In this document: piece after piece, positions 1 to 9,203 of the stretch
Layout of the letters: every line of letters begins with the position of its first letter
Numbering within the stretch: position 1 is the first letter of the stretch
NCBI GenBank assembly: GCA_003611875.1
Contig: RAYY01000032.1
Location: 1 to 59,964 of the forward strand
Origin: a bacterium D16-56
GTDB lineage: Bacteria; Bacillota; Clostridia; Lachnospirales; Lachnospiraceae
DNA: 59,964 nucleotides
Direction: 5' to 3'
The notes under the pieces: generated by a model
The model's database searches: none
What the model was told of the DNA's origin: nothing
The model's input: only the letters and a program-made list of their open reading frames with translations
Made by a program: the position numbers and the translations under genes

Positions 1-70
1 TAAAGCAGGATGAGGGACTCTCGGGAGTCCCTTGTAATCATGCCCTATTTCCCCAGGCCGTGAAAAGTAA

Positions 71-418
71 CTAAATCAGTTCATGCAGAATGATTTCCTC
101 TGCCTGCGCTTTACAGTTATTTGCCAGCCCTACCCATTTCATCTGGCCGGCGGCTTTCAGTTCCTCGGTCACGCCGGCGGCCTTCATAAGCTGCGGCATA
201 AGAATATCCATTCGCTCATTGGCAGCCTCGTCAATCTCCAACAAATGGGGATAGAGTTTTTCCGTCAGGAACAGGCTGGTATACAGCCCTTTCCGGTGTT
301 CCTTCAGATAGCGGAGCCTCATGCGTCCATACCTGCCGATTGACGCGTCCGGCTGCTCTTTTAATACCAGATTCAGGAGATAGTAATCTCCAACTTTTGT
401 ATAAGTCAGTCCATTCAT
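71..418 (-). CDS. tnpV: TnpV-like transposon-encoded protein
   Basis: The 115-residue product resembles TnpV, a small protein of unknown biochemical role carried next to the large serine recombinase in Tn4451/Tn5397-type clostridial mobile elements. It opens with a YTKVGDYYLP-like segment (here YTKVGDYYLLNLVL) followed by a helical, charged body (RYGRMRLRYLKEHR). The ATG at 418 is preceded by AAGGAGG at good spacing. It lies 39 bp downstream of the broken recombinase gene on the same strand, which is the usual neighbourhood. A hairpin at 13-32 (8-bp stem, 4-nt loop) follows the stop and could end transcription, though it has no clear U run. The reading frame is intact although its partner is not. 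Confidence 0.75.
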   Translation of the reverse strand: MNGLTYTKVGDYYLLNLVLKEQPDASIGRYGRMRLRYLKEHRKGLYTSLFLTEKLYPHLLEIDEAANERMDILMPQLMKAAGVTEELKAAGQMKWVGLANNCKAQAEEIILHELI

Positions 419-457
419 GTGTATGCCTCCTTGTCTTTTCTGTGGTATGCCAGCCGC

Positions 458-1846
458 CTACATAGCGGCTCTGGCTGGCATTGGTGCTTTTTGGGATTCT
501 TTCTTCCGCAGGGCTTCCAGTTCCTCCGGCGTGAGGTTCACTTCCCCGAAGTGGGGCGGTATGTACCTTCCGACAAAATTGAAGTAAATCTCAACCTCCT
601 GCGTGGTTTCAATGCTGCCTTTCCGGTCACGCTCATGGACAAGGATTTTCTCCACAAACTCATTCCGCATGGTGGTAGTCAGGTTATTAAAATTCTCATA
701 CTTGTCAACAAGGGCGATAAATTTCTCCGCTGATTTCCGGCTCTGCTCATATCCGGCGATTGCTTTTTCCAGTTCGGCAATCTCGCCGGAAAGGAATTCC
801 TGCTCCTTTGCGTACTGTGCGTCCAGGGCGGCGTACCTTGCGTCCGGCAGCTTGCCCAGCACATTGTCCTCATAAATCCTGCATATCAGTTTTTCCAGTT
901 CCCTGGCCCGTTTCTGTGCCGCCGCCAGCCGTTTCCGCTTTCTGGTGATGTCGCTGGCCTGCTGCTCGGCCTGGGTTTCCTGAACCGCTTTGATAAACTC
1001 TGCCCGGTCATTCCTGGAATACTCCGCAATCGCCCGGAGCATATCGGAAACCAGTGTCAGAACGGCGCTTTCGTTGATTCGGTGCTGTGTGGCACAGAGG
1101 ACGCCAACCGGAACCTTGCTGTACCGGGAGCAGATATACTGTGAAATACGCTTGCCATTGTTGGTGAGGTGGACGTACATCTTGCCGCCGCAGTCAGCAC
1201 AGTAGAGCATGCCGGTGAGAGGGGCGGCTTCTCCCCAGCCGTCCGGGTAACGCTTCACATTGGAGCGGATTCTCTGCACATTCTCAAAGGTTTCCAGGTC
1301 GATAATGGCGGTGTGGGTGTTCTCAAAGATTACCCATTCATTTTCGTCAACATAGTGGCTTTTCTTGTCCTTGAAATGTTTGCGGGTCTTAAAGTTGATG
1401 GTGTGGCCTAAATACTCACGCTTTTTCAGGATATTGACGATAGTGGAAGAACCCCAGCCATAAGGGTCTTTAAACGTCTTGGATTGATTCACGCCCTCCC
1501 CGTAATGGGAAAGGTGCAGAGAAGGTATCTCAATCTTTTCCTGTGACAGCCGGTTCGCAATCTGGTAGGGGCCGTATCCGTCCAAAGTCATAGCGAATAT
1601 CCAGCGCACCACGTCAGCGGCTTCTTCGTCCACAATCCAGTGTTCCCGCTTTTCGTCCCACAAGTAACTGTAAATGACTGTGCCGCTCAGGTGCTTGCCG
1701 CTCATGCCTTTTGCCTTGAATACGGACTTAATTTTGCGGCTGGTATCTCTGGCGTAAAATTCATACATGATGTTCAGGAACGGGGTAAAATCATTCTCTC
1801 CGTTGGCGCTGTCCATTCCGTCATTGATGGCGATCAGCCGGAATGC
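458..1846 (-). pseudogene. Large serine recombinase, 5'-truncated remnant (TnpX/TndX-like)
   Basis: The readable frame covers the recombinase and zinc-ribbon parts of a large serine site-specific recombinase. The segment AINDGMDSANGENDF marks the end of the resolvase catalytic domain. It is followed by YARDTSRKIKS, a recombinase domain, a zinc ribbon (CADCGGK ... C) near residue 205, and a coiled-coil-containing C-terminal half. The N-terminal catalytic part of roughly 100 residues, including the active-site serine, is missing. Reading upstream from the ATG at 1816, the frame stays homologous for ten codons (AFRLIAINDG) and then hits TAG at 1847-1849, beyond which the sequence is unrelated. 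The protein therefore cannot recombine DNA. The break near 1850 probably marks an old deletion or element boundary. Confidence 0.85.
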
Positions 1847-1873
1847 CTAGGATGCCCACCCTGCCCTGTCAGA

Positions 1874-2221
1874 TTACTTCTGCGTTTTCTTTCTGATAAG
1901 CATAGAAATCAGCATGGCCGCTATCCCCAAGACGAGATAAACTGCCATATACAGGATAAATGCTGTTTCCCCCATATCAAAGAATATCCATGTGCCTATG
2001 AGAAACAGCACAGCAGAAATAACCGGAAGACTCCATAAGTGCCGGATGTCTTTTCCCGCAAATGCCCCGATTAGCACGGAATATAATGGATTGGCTGCAA
2101 AAAACAGAAGAAAACATACCGCCATTCCTGCATCGCCTTTTACAAAAGTGACTGCAAGCCACGGAAACGCCAGCATAACTACCACTGAAGCCGCCATCCA
2201 TAAAATAGTGTTCTTTTTCAT
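1874..2221 (-). CDS. Small four-helix integral membrane protein, unknown function
   Basis: The 115-residue product is strongly hydrophobic with about four predicted membrane segments (roughly residues 5-27, 33-55, 62-83 and 87-109) and a basic C-terminus (RKKTQK). The ATG at 2221 has GGGAGAGG upstream at normal spacing, so translation is plausible. I do not recognise a family. It lies immediately beyond the truncated recombinase end on the same strand, with only about 25 bp between its stop and the recombinase break, so it could be cargo or chromosomal sequence brought next to the element by deletion. Confidence 0.55.
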   Translation of the reverse strand: MKKNTILWMAASVVVMLAFPWLAVTFVKGDAGMAVCFLLFFAANPLYSVLIGAFAGKDIRHLWSLPVISAVLFLIGTWIFFDMGETAFILYMAVYLVLGIAAMLISMLIRKKTQK

Positions 2222-2277
2222 ATGATACCTCTCCCAAAAGCTGATTTATTTATTCTCCAATCTGCCGGAAACACTAT

Positions 2278-2466
2278 TTATGCCTTCCTGTCAAAAGATG
2301 GCCTCTCCTCCAGATGATCCGGCAGTGCTTCCAGTTCCTCCCCTTTGCCGTTCTTTAGGGAGCGATACTCATTAAAGTAGATTCCGTAAAACTCCCTTTC
2401 TTTTTCCCGTTCAGCCGAGGTCCTCTCGCAAGCCCATCCGTATCCCGAACCGAGATATGTCAGCAC
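2278..2466 (-). pseudogene. Orphan coding fragment, probably from a mobile element
   Basis: A frame open for about 75 codons ends at 2278. Its readable part begins GAAIYCQGTKVLTYLGSG and continues with GYGWACERTS and a charged region. A TAA interrupts the frame about 18 codons before the GTG at 2466, and no good ribosome binding site precedes that GTG. The composition looks like real coding sequence, but the protein seems to lack its beginning. I do not recognise the family. The position between a dead recombinase and other fragments suggests leftover mobile-element DNA. Confidence 0.4.
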
Positions 2467-2734
2467 CTTTGTGCCCTGGCAGTAAATGGCCGCGCCAGTT
2501 CCTTAATCTCGTCCAATCAGAGCCGCTCCTGCTCCCCTGCAACAAATCCGAGCAGATTCACTCTCCCTGCTCCCCGATTCCCCAATCTGCCAAAACGATG
2601 AGGATGCCTGCCCTACCTTGTATGGCTGTCGTTATCAGGATATATATTCTAAATCTTGCTACTCTCTCAATCTTCCGGCTCTGTTCCATCAGGACGCTCA
2701 ATTCCTAAAATATCATAATACTCAATTCCTCCTT

Positions 2735-2983
2735 CTATACGGTCAAATCCAACTGTGCGCCTTTGCCTTCTTCCTGCACTTTCACAGGCTGGCTTGTTCC
2801 CGCCTTTATCTGTTCCATCAGTTTTTCCACGGATTCAGCCTTTGCCAGCTTCTTCTCCTTTAAGGCTTCTTCTTCTTTCTTCTTCGCACGTTTTTCCGCT
2901 ATCTGTTTCTGTACCTTTTCCTTATAGACCGTGCCGGGGTTCTCCATCGTATCCTTGCTCCTGCCGACCATCCAGTAAGACAC
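2735..2983 (-). pseudogene. C-terminal fragment of a lysine/glutamate-rich helical protein
   Basis: The fragment reads VVYGRIIDKNGKVSYWMVGRSKD, then a long charged helix (EKVQKQIAEKRAKKKEEEA), then ends in AQLDLTV. The frame is open upstream to a TAA at 3032-3034 with no ATG; the only candidate start is a GTG at 2983 without a convincing ribosome binding site. The start of the original protein therefore appears to be gone. The tail resembles a group of short Lachnospiraceae proteins of unknown function (possibly DUF6033-like), but this is a weak impression. The next 270 bases leftward on the same strand show only broken frames. Confidence 0.4.
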
Positions 2984-3060
2984 TTTCCCATTCTTGTCAA
3001 TAATTCTTCCATAAACAACGCCCCTTTTCTTTTATTTTACCAGAAAAGAGGCATGTTAAC

Positions 3061-3341
3061 AATTTATTTACTCATGCGTTTGTCGTGAGCGTTTTGCTGA
3101 AATCATTTTATGCCGGATTCCGCATAAAAGCAAGGGGATTTGTCGAAAAGTATATTGTTCAACCCATAGTACGGTGATATTGTAATGTTATGCACATGCA
3201 GCCAAATGGTATCGAAGTGTTTGACAGATTTCTAAATCAATGGCAGTGAAAATTTAGAGGAGTGATATTACAAAAAGCAATGACTATGAAGAAGTAAAAA
3301 TGTTTTTTCCAGGTATATTAGATGCAATAGTACATCGTTTT
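3061..3341. other. Intergenic stretch, no gene seen
   Basis: No credible coding frame, RNA gene or terminator was found here. A short ATTTAGAGGAGTG sequence near 3255 resembles a ribosome binding site but leads only into a few codons. The stretch separates the decayed mobile-element end from the inverted-repeat element at 3342. Confidence 0.4.
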
Positions 3342-3477
3342 GCAAATAACTACACCAATCGCTTGCCTGTTTTCCCGATTGTACAGGCCAAAAAGCCTCA
3401 GCGCAGCCCCACTACGCCTGCGTTTTTTGACCTGCATACTCGAAAAAACATTCTGCGTGATTGGTCCAGTTATTTTC
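3342..3477 (-). repeat. Long inverted-repeat element, copy 1
   Basis: The ends form an imperfect inverted repeat: AAATAACTACACCAATC at the left pairs with GATTGGTCCAGTTATTT at the right. An inner stem (ACAGGCC with GGTC...CCTG) encloses a core that reads, on the minus strand, GGCGTAGTGGGGCTGCG. The same layout and the same GGCGTAGTGnnGCTGCG core occur at 21981-22144, where the arm sequences differ but still pair. This copy begins about 35 bp after the stop of the alcohol dehydrogenase gene, in its sense direction. It could be a MITE-like element, a structured 3' RNA element or a terminator variant. Confidence 0.6.
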
Positions 3478-3511
3478 CGAACGATGTACTGGTCACCGTA
3501 TACATTTTCCC

Positions 3512-4681
3512 TTACAGACTGCTTCTGAAAATACCGATAATCTCATCATGCTGAGGCACCCGATATCCTCCATCAAGAATAAGTGTGCTTTCGGCAAGTC
3601 CTTCCAGCATTTCTTCTTTTGCGCCAAGTTCGGTAATGTTCATAACAAGTCCCAGTTCTTTCATCCAGCTTTCCATCGCGGCCAGACCTTCCTCTGCAAT
3701 CTGCTCGTCCGTCTTTCCGGCAATATCCACATCCCAGACATTCTTTGCAAATCTCACAAATTTTGCAAGGCCATATGGCATGATAAAACGATAATACGGC
3801 AGGGAAACCGCTGCCAAAGTCATTCCATGTGTCGCATCCGTATAGGCTCCCACTGCCTGCCCAAGCATATGGACCATCCAATCCGTAGACTTAGCCTTGG
3901 CAACGAGGGTGTTCAATGCCCATGTAGCAGTCCACATAAGATTGCTCCTCGCTTCATAGTTCTGCGGATCTTTATTTGCAATCCTGCTGGAGTGGATAAC
4001 CGAACGCATCAATCCTTCGCTGATATAGTCACTTGTATTGTCATCCTCACCAGAAAAATACTGCTCGCAAATATGGTTGAAAATATCATAAATACCGGAG
4101 ACCATCTGATAATGCGGCAAGGTCAGCGTATATTTCGGGTTCAGAATAGAAAACCGCGGCATGATATTTTCATCCGCAAAAACATGACCGATTTTCATCT
4201 TTGTCTCATGGTTGGTAATTACTGCTCCGGCATTCATCTCCGATCCGGTTCCTACCATTGTCAGGACACAGCCAACGGGAACAATCCCACAGTCAGGCTC
4301 CTCAAATTTCAGATAATACTTTTCCCACGGATCTTCATCGCAATTTACAGACACCGACACCGCTTTTGCATAATCACACACAGAGCCTCCGCCCACGGCA
4401 AGAAGTAAATCTGCATGATGATTTCTGGCCGTTTCCACGCCCTCGTACAGTTTTTCAAGCGTCGGATTTGGCATGACTCCGGAAATCTCTGCCACATTTT
4501 TGCCGTTCGTCTTTAAGATTTCCACCACCTCGTCATATATCCCATTCTTTTTTATGGAACCGCCGCCATAAATCAATACGACATTCTTTCCATACTTCGG
4601 AAGTTCCGTGTTCAGATACTGTAGTGATTCGTCTCCAAAGTATAATTTTGTCGGGTTACAGTAAGTAAAATTTCCTAACAT
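3512..4681 (-). CDS. Iron-containing (group III) alcohol dehydrogenase
   Basis: The 389-residue protein matches the butanol-dehydrogenase/YqhD-like branch of the Fe-dependent alcohol dehydrogenases, which interconvert aldehydes and alcohols with NAD(P)H in the cytoplasm. The nucleotide-binding GGGS motif is at residues 97-100 (AVGGGSVCDYAKAV). The expected metal ligands are visible as Asp199 and His203 (GIYDIFNHICEQYF) and His271 and His285 (HMLGQAVGAYTDATHG). Length is normal for the family. The ATG is preceded by AAAAAAGGAG at good spacing. It is followed by the inverted-repeat element at 3342-3477 and preceded, after 182 bp, by a same-strand aldo/keto reductase, so the two may share a redox role, though the gap argues against tight coupling. 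Confidence 0.9.
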   Translation of the reverse strand: MLGNFTYCNPTKLYFGDESLQYLNTELPKYGKNVVLIYGGGSIKKNGIYDEVVEILKTNGKNVAEISGVMPNPTLEKLYEGVETARNHHADLLLAVGGGSVCDYAKAVSVSVNCDEDPWEKYYLKFEEPDCGIVPVGCVLTMVGTGSEMNAGAVITNHETKMKIGHVFADENIMPRFSILNPKYTLTLPHYQMVSGIYDIFNHICEQYFSGEDDNTSDYISEGLMRSVIHSSRIANKDPQNYEARSNLMWTATWALNTLVAKAKSTDWMVHMLGQAVGAYTDATHGMTLAAVSLPYYRFIMPYGLAKFVRFAKNVWDVDIAGKTDEQIAEEGLAAMESWMKELGLVMNITELGAKEEMLEGLAESTLILDGGYRVPQHDEIIGIFRSSL

Positions 4682-4863
4682 AGCTGATTCTCCTTTTTTA
4701 TATATTTTTTAATTAGTTCTTAATGCACTTTAAACAATTTCCAAATCTATATTTCCGGCAACTGCTGCGCAGAATCATTTCAAGTATGTTCTGCAGGTAA
4801 AAAGATTCCCAATGGAAAAGCATTGCGATATCCTCCTCATAATTTCCTGCCCCATCCCTCCTC

Positions 4864-5958
4864 TTATTTTTCAAAATAAGCAGCAATCTCTTTCATTCTG
4901 GAAGTCTGTCTTACATGGAAAGGGCATCTCCTGTCACAATGACCACAGGCGATACAGTCTAAAGCCTTCTTCTCCAGGTTCCCGTAATGTCCGGCTGCCA
5001 TGGAATCCCCTGCCGCCGCCAGGTCATAATATTTATTGATCAGCCCCACATTCAGACCTGCAGGACAAGGCTGGCAGTGATTGCAGTACACACAATTTCC
5101 TACGGCCTCACCAGGCGTAAATGTACCAAGAATGGAATAATCACGCTCTTTTGGGGAAACATCAAAGAACCTCAACAGTTCTTTCACGTCCTCCATATTT
5201 CGGATGCCCGGCAGCACCGTCACTACTCCCGGCTTATCCAGAGCATACTGGATGCACTGATACGGTGTCAGCGCCCTGCCGAAAGGAGATGTCTTATCAT
5301 CCAGGAGCTGTCCCCCTGAAAAGGGCTTCATCACGGAAATGCCCACCCCATCCGCCTCGCATCTGCGGTACAGCGACATGCGCTCTTCGGTACTTCCGTT
5401 TGCATAATCGCCATGGCTGTAGTCATATCCCGGATTGACGGAAAACATTACCTGATCCACGAATCCGGTATCCAGTATCTGCTGTACAAGGCCGGGCGTA
5501 TGGGAAGACAGCCCGATGTGCCGCGCCACCCCCTGCTTTTTCAATTCCATAAGAAAGCCAAGGGCGCCTTCCTCCTGATATGCCTGCCAGTCTTTTTCTT
5601 CATCGAGACAGTGAATAAATCCATAGTCTATGTAGTCTGTCTTCAGCGCTGTAAGCTGGGCGTCTATGGAACGCCGGATCGTCTCCTTGTCCGTCGTCCA
5701 TCCATATGCCCCACTCTCATAATTTGCGCCAAAATGTACCTGATAGTGCATATCCTTTCTGACAGATGAAAATGCTTTCCCATAATAGGTAAAAGTCTTT
5801 GCGTCTGCAGTGGCAAGGTCGGCATAGTTGATTCCTTTCTCATGGGCGAATTCCAGAACCCCAACCGCCTCCTTTTCCTCCGTTTCTGCAATGTAGCTTG
5901 TTCCCAGACCGATCACGCTGATGCGGTCACCCGTCCTTCTGTTTGTCCTGTACTCCAT
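4864..5958 (-). CDS. Aldo/keto reductase with C-terminal ferredoxin-type 4Fe-4S domain
   Basis: The 364-residue protein has an N-terminal aldo/keto reductase TIM barrel (RISVIGLGTSYI at the start, GLSSHTPG in the middle, ISVMKPF later). Its C-terminal tail carries two cysteine clusters (CVYCNHCQPCP and CIACGHCDRRCPF) typical of a two-[4Fe-4S] domain. This architecture is common in anaerobic Clostridia, where substrates are mostly unknown. The catalytic tetrad is not the canonical one (no clear DxxxY...K...H set), as usual for this branch. The ATG follows GGAGGG. It sits upstream of the alcohol dehydrogenase on the same strand and downstream of a two-component system, but no direct regulatory link is visible. 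Confidence 0.85.
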   Translation of the reverse strand: MEYRTNRRTGDRISVIGLGTSYIAETEEKEAVGVLEFAHEKGINYADLATADAKTFTYYGKAFSSVRKDMHYQVHFGANYESGAYGWTTDKETIRRSIDAQLTALKTDYIDYGFIHCLDEEKDWQAYQEEGALGFLMELKKQGVARHIGLSSHTPGLVQQILDTGFVDQVMFSVNPGYDYSHGDYANGSTEERMSLYRRCEADGVGISVMKPFSGGQLLDDKTSPFGRALTPYQCIQYALDKPGVVTVLPGIRNMEDVKELLRFFDVSPKERDYSILGTFTPGEAVGNCVYCNHCQPCPAGLNVGLINKYYDLAAAGDSMAAGHYGNLEKKALDCIACGHCDRRCPFHVRQTSRMKEIAAYFEK

Positions 5959-6060
5959 TTTTTCCCTCCATTCAGAAAATTATATAAAATTCACCGCCAA
6001 ACCGGTCAGAAAAGAGAATGTCATTAAACATTTCCATCTGACAATTTATGTCGTTTTGTC

Positions 6061-6759
6061 CTAATCAATCCGAAACCGATAACCTGCTCCCCATACGGTT
6101 TCAATAAACTGGTTTTCCGAATCATTCTTTCCCAGCTTATCCCTCAGCCTGTTGATATGGACGGTTACAGTTGCCGCATCTCCCAGAGAATCCATCCCCC
6201 ACACCCGGTCAAACAGAGTATCCTTTGAAAACACCAGATTAGGGTTCTCTGCCAGAAACAGCAACAGTTCAAATTCTTTATTAACCAGTATTACTTCCTT
6301 TTTATCCAGATAGACCCTTCTTGACTTTGGCAGGATGGTCAGATTCCGGTAAGTGATTTCTGTCTCCTGCTGCTCTCCTTCCTCTGTGGACGAAAGCAAA
6401 TTATGGATATAAATATGGGATTTCACCCTGGCTACCAGCTCTGTAGGGCTGAAAGGCTTTACCAGATAATCATCTGCCCCCAGTCCCAATCCCCGGATCT
6501 TGTCGATATCTTCCTTTTTGGCCGTTACCATGATGATAGGCAGCCGTAGGTTTTTACGCAGTTCCCGGCATACATCAAACCCTGTCTTGCCGGGGAGCAT
6601 CACATCCAGCAGGATGGCATCATACTTTTCTGTTTTTGCTTTTTGTTCTCCGGTAATCCCGTCAAAGGCCAGGTCGGTTTCGTATCCGTTTGCCTCCAGA
6701 TAATCCCTCTCCAGTTCCGCAATCAGCTCATCGTCCTCTATGATCAGTATCTTCTCCAT
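6061..6759 (-). CDS. OmpR/PhoB-family response regulator
   Basis: The protein has a receiver domain at residues 1-115 (IIEDDE acidic pocket, phospho-acceptor Asp52 in LLDVMLPG, conserved VTAKKED lysine) and a winged-helix DNA-binding domain at the C-terminus (LVNKEFELLLFL, VTVHINRLRDKLG, VWGAGYRFR). I place the start at the ATG at 6759 because AAGGAA lies at correct spacing before it; the in-frame TTG at 6768 overlaps that site. The gene follows the histidine kinase at 6843-8327 after about 80 bp, so the pair is transcribed kinase first. Targets are unknown; the adjacent aldo/keto reductase is one possibility. Confidence 0.92.
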   Translation of the reverse strand: MEKILIIEDDELIAELERDYLEANGYETDLAFDGITGEQKAKTEKYDAILLDVMLPGKTGFDVCRELRKNLRLPIIMVTAKKEDIDKIRGLGLGADDYLVKPFSPTELVARVKSHIYIHNLLSSTEEGEQQETEITYRNLTILPKSRRVYLDKKEVILVNKEFELLLFLAENPNLVFSKDTLFDRVWGMDSLGDAATVTVHINRLRDKLGKNDSENQFIETVWGAGYRFRID

Positions 6760-6842
6760 TGCGACCAATTCCTTTCCTTCATTTGCCCGTGTTTTGAGGG
6801 CATTATGGAATACCCATATGGCGTTTCCGTATATTTCTCATT

Positions 6843-8327
6843 TCAATCCATGACCGGAATACGGATAATCACAGCTAACCCTCCCCGGTTTTCTGCCCTT
6901 ATTGTTCCTCCATGGCCGATGATGATTTCCTTCACCACTGCCAGCCCGATACCGCTTCCCTTCTCTGCACTGTTTCTGGAATCATCTACTCTATAAAAGC
7001 TGTCAAATATCTGTTCCAGGCTTTCCTTCGGTACTCCCGGGCCGTCATCCTGGAATACCAGTTCCAGACTGCTTCCCTCCAGTGTCCGTTTCAGAGAGAT
7101 TATGACTCTCGAATTTTCTTTTCTCCGGTACCGCACCGTGTTTGTAAACAGATTATTAAAGATCCGTTTGAACTCTTCTCTGTCCAGCCTGACCGGAAAT
7201 TTTCCTTTCCCGCAGAAATATTCGATTTCCACCTGTTGGTTTTCCATATCCGGGCGCACAAGCTCCAGATACTTTTCCACATAATCCTTAAAATCCGTTT
7301 CCTCCATGTGATACCGGAAGCCGGCGTCCAGTCTGCTGTACTCAGAAAGGCTGTCTACAAGGCTGACCAGATTTCCGGTTCTTGTCTTTATGGCCTGCAG
7401 GTAACGGAGCCTCTTTTCCGGTGTATCTGCAATGCCGTCTAAAAGTCCGTCCAGATATCCCATGATGGTCGTCAAAGGCGTCCGCAGGTCATGAGAAATC
7501 CCGGTGACCAGATCCCGTCTGCGCTTTTCATCCTTCAGCCGCTGCTGTACGGATTCCTGAAGGTAGGCACGCATTTCATCAAAATCCCTGCATACCTGGC
7601 CAAACTCATCTTTTTTCTCATACTGCATAGGCGTATCCAGATTCCCCTCCCGGATCTCTTTTGTGCCAAGGCTTAATTTCCCAAGAGGCTTTAAAATGCT
7701 GCCGGAAATCCACCAGGAGAGAACGCCGTTAATGCACACGGTCAAAGCCACAAAAATGATCAGGACGACAGCCAGATAACGCAGAATGCAGTTTTTCAGA
7801 TAATTTACCATGGTTCCATCTGTTTCCTGAGGGTGGACAGCCGTAATGCAAAAGACGCTTTCCCCATGCCAGAAGGTGCTTTTTATTACAGAGACCTCAT
7901 ACCGGCTGGCTGTCAGCATCTTTGCATAATCAATGGCATCTCCCGCCACAGACCTTGCTGTTTCCAAGTCCGTTTCAGACAGGTTGGAATAGATGCTTTC
8001 CCCATCCTTTGTGATCCTAAAACGGTATCCCAGTCCGGACAGTTTATTTTCCAGATGGGTCATCTCATCACTGTGCCGGATTTCTGCCTGGCAGTCGTCC
8101 ATCTGCGGACAATCCCCCCAGTTGTTTTCCCACAGCTCCTGCTGATAGTTGTAAATCATACTCTGGGCGAACTGCACTCCATTCTCATCACTGTACATGG
8201 ATACAAAGGTATGCCAGTAGCTGCCCAGAGAGGTGTTCAGATAAACAATGAGCACAACCGTTGTAACTAAAATCGGTATGAGAACCATCATAATATTGGA
8301 CAGCCTGATTTTCTTCTTAATGGTCAC
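6843..8327 (-). CDS. Membrane sensor histidine kinase
   Basis: The 494-residue kinase has an N-terminal membrane segment (residues 11-30), an extracytoplasmic sensing region of about 150 residues, a second membrane segment (about 184-207) and a HAMP linker (SILKPLGKL...REGNLDTP). The HisKA motif GISHDLRTPL carries phospho-acceptor His279, and a HATPase_c domain follows (N box FNNLFTNTVRYR, G1 FQDDGPGVP, G2 GSGIGLAVV). It is the probable partner of the response regulator immediately downstream. The sensor region contains two cysteines (CPQMDDC) that could form a disulfide or respond to redox change, but the signal is unknown. Confidence 0.92.
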   Translation of the reverse strand: MTIKKKIRLSNIMMVLIPILVTTVVLIVYLNTSLGSYWHTFVSMYSDENGVQFAQSMIYNYQQELWENNWGDCPQMDDCQAEIRHSDEMTHLENKLSGLGYRFRITKDGESIYSNLSETDLETARSVAGDAIDYAKMLTASRYEVSVIKSTFWHGESVFCITAVHPQETDGTMVNYLKNCILRYLAVVLIIFVALTVCINGVLSWWISGSILKPLGKLSLGTKEIREGNLDTPMQYEKKDEFGQVCRDFDEMRAYLQESVQQRLKDEKRRRDLVTGISHDLRTPLTTIMGYLDGLLDGIADTPEKRLRYLQAIKTRTGNLVSLVDSLSEYSRLDAGFRYHMEETDFKDYVEKYLELVRPDMENQQVEIEYFCGKGKFPVRLDREEFKRIFNNLFTNTVRYRRKENSRVIISLKRTLEGSSLELVFQDDGPGVPKESLEQIFDSFYRVDDSRNSAEKGSGIGLAVVKEIIIGHGGTIRAENRGGLAVIIRIPVMD

Positions 8328-8476
8328 TTTCCATATTCTCCTTTTCCTTCCATGTGTTTATGTAGATTCCCAATGTCTGCGGCAACATACCCTTTCGCTT
8401 ATCTGCTTACGAAAGCAGAAATCTTATGGCCTGTGTTCAGATTAACATGGGAGGATAAAAGAATTCACAAAGATAT

Positions 8477-8740
8477 CTAAACAATTTCTAAACTAAAGTT
8501 TCCAAAGGCTTTCAGCTCTGCCTGCTTTTCTTCCGACTTGTTCTGTTTGTCATACGCCGTAAAAATCCCCATATCTTCCAGCTTCAGATAATCCAAAAAC
8601 GAATTCCGATACTCATAAATCGCCCCATCATACACATTACCGCTCCCGGAGCTTAAAATCAGAGCTGCTTTTTTCAGTTTTGCCGGTTTATCCAAGGCAT
8701 AAATGCGGTTAATGGCACATTGCAGCTGTCATCTTCACTT
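8477..8740 (-). pseudogene. NADPH-dependent FMN reductase / flavodoxin-fold oxidoreductase, C-terminal remnant
   Basis: The frame DKPAKLKKAALILSSGSGNVYDGAIYEY is the C-terminal part of an NADPH-dependent FMN reductase-like protein. Upstream, a MTAAMCH segment typical of the middle of this family appears in another frame, followed by a frameshift into INRIYALDKPAK. Everything before that, including the FMN-binding loop (about 90-100 residues), is missing. The remnant lies directly after the small gene at 8753-9004, whose stop codon region overlaps a potential ATG, suggesting the two were once a translationally coupled pair. It is not functional as it stands. Confidence 0.7.
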
Positions 8741-8752
8741 TCCTTCTTTCTC

Positions 8753-9004
8753 TTAGATTTCATCCTGCCTCTTTCCTGTCGGTTTTCCCTGAATCTGGTA
8801 AATCAGATAATCCAGGCAGGATATCCTTCTTTCATCCTTGTGTATTCTTCCAAGCAGACATTCCCTCTGATGTTCCAGCAGTTCCAACTGTTTCGCCTGC
8901 TGCCCCTTGTCAAACCATCCCATAAAATCCTGTATCATCCCGGTTTCACATCCCGCATCCTCCAGATTCTGTATTACAGATTCCCTGCTTCCTGTGGCTA
9001 TCAT
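8753..9004 (-). CDS. Small hypothetical protein adjoining a flavoprotein remnant
   Basis: The 83-residue product (starting MIATGSRESVIQNLEDAG) is mostly helical and charged, with a C-terminal pattern LLGRIHKDERRISCLDYLIYQI. Similar short proteins are common in Clostridia next to LysR regulators and flavodoxin-fold reductases, but no function is established that I know of. I choose the ATG at 9004 because GGGGGT precedes it at reasonable spacing; a longer frame from 9064 lacks a ribosome binding site. The gene is divergent from the LysR regulator at 9204, which probably controls it. Confidence 0.6.
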   Translation of the reverse strand: MIATGSRESVIQNLEDAGCETGMIQDFMGWFDKGQQAKQLELLEHQRECLLGRIHKDERRISCLDYLIYQIQGKPTGKRQDEI

Positions 9005-9203
9005 ACCTGCACCCCCTGACGTTTTTGATAATTTTACTATAAGGCTATCCATAATAAATAGCAAATATTTAGATATGATTCATTTGTATAGTTGAAAACT
9101 ATGGAAAGCTATGATAGAATCTTTTCAGGTCAATCTGTTCTGCCGATTGGTTCCATTCTTTCAACGTACAGCAGACAATAAACAGACAACAAGGAGCAGA
9201 TAT

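Noticed and set aside
3461-4408. Long open frame (315 codons) on the + strand antisense to the alcohol dehydrogenase
   Set aside because: The minus strand encodes an enzyme with all its metal ligands; the antisense frame has no ribosome binding site and a cysteine/histidine-rich low-complexity product.
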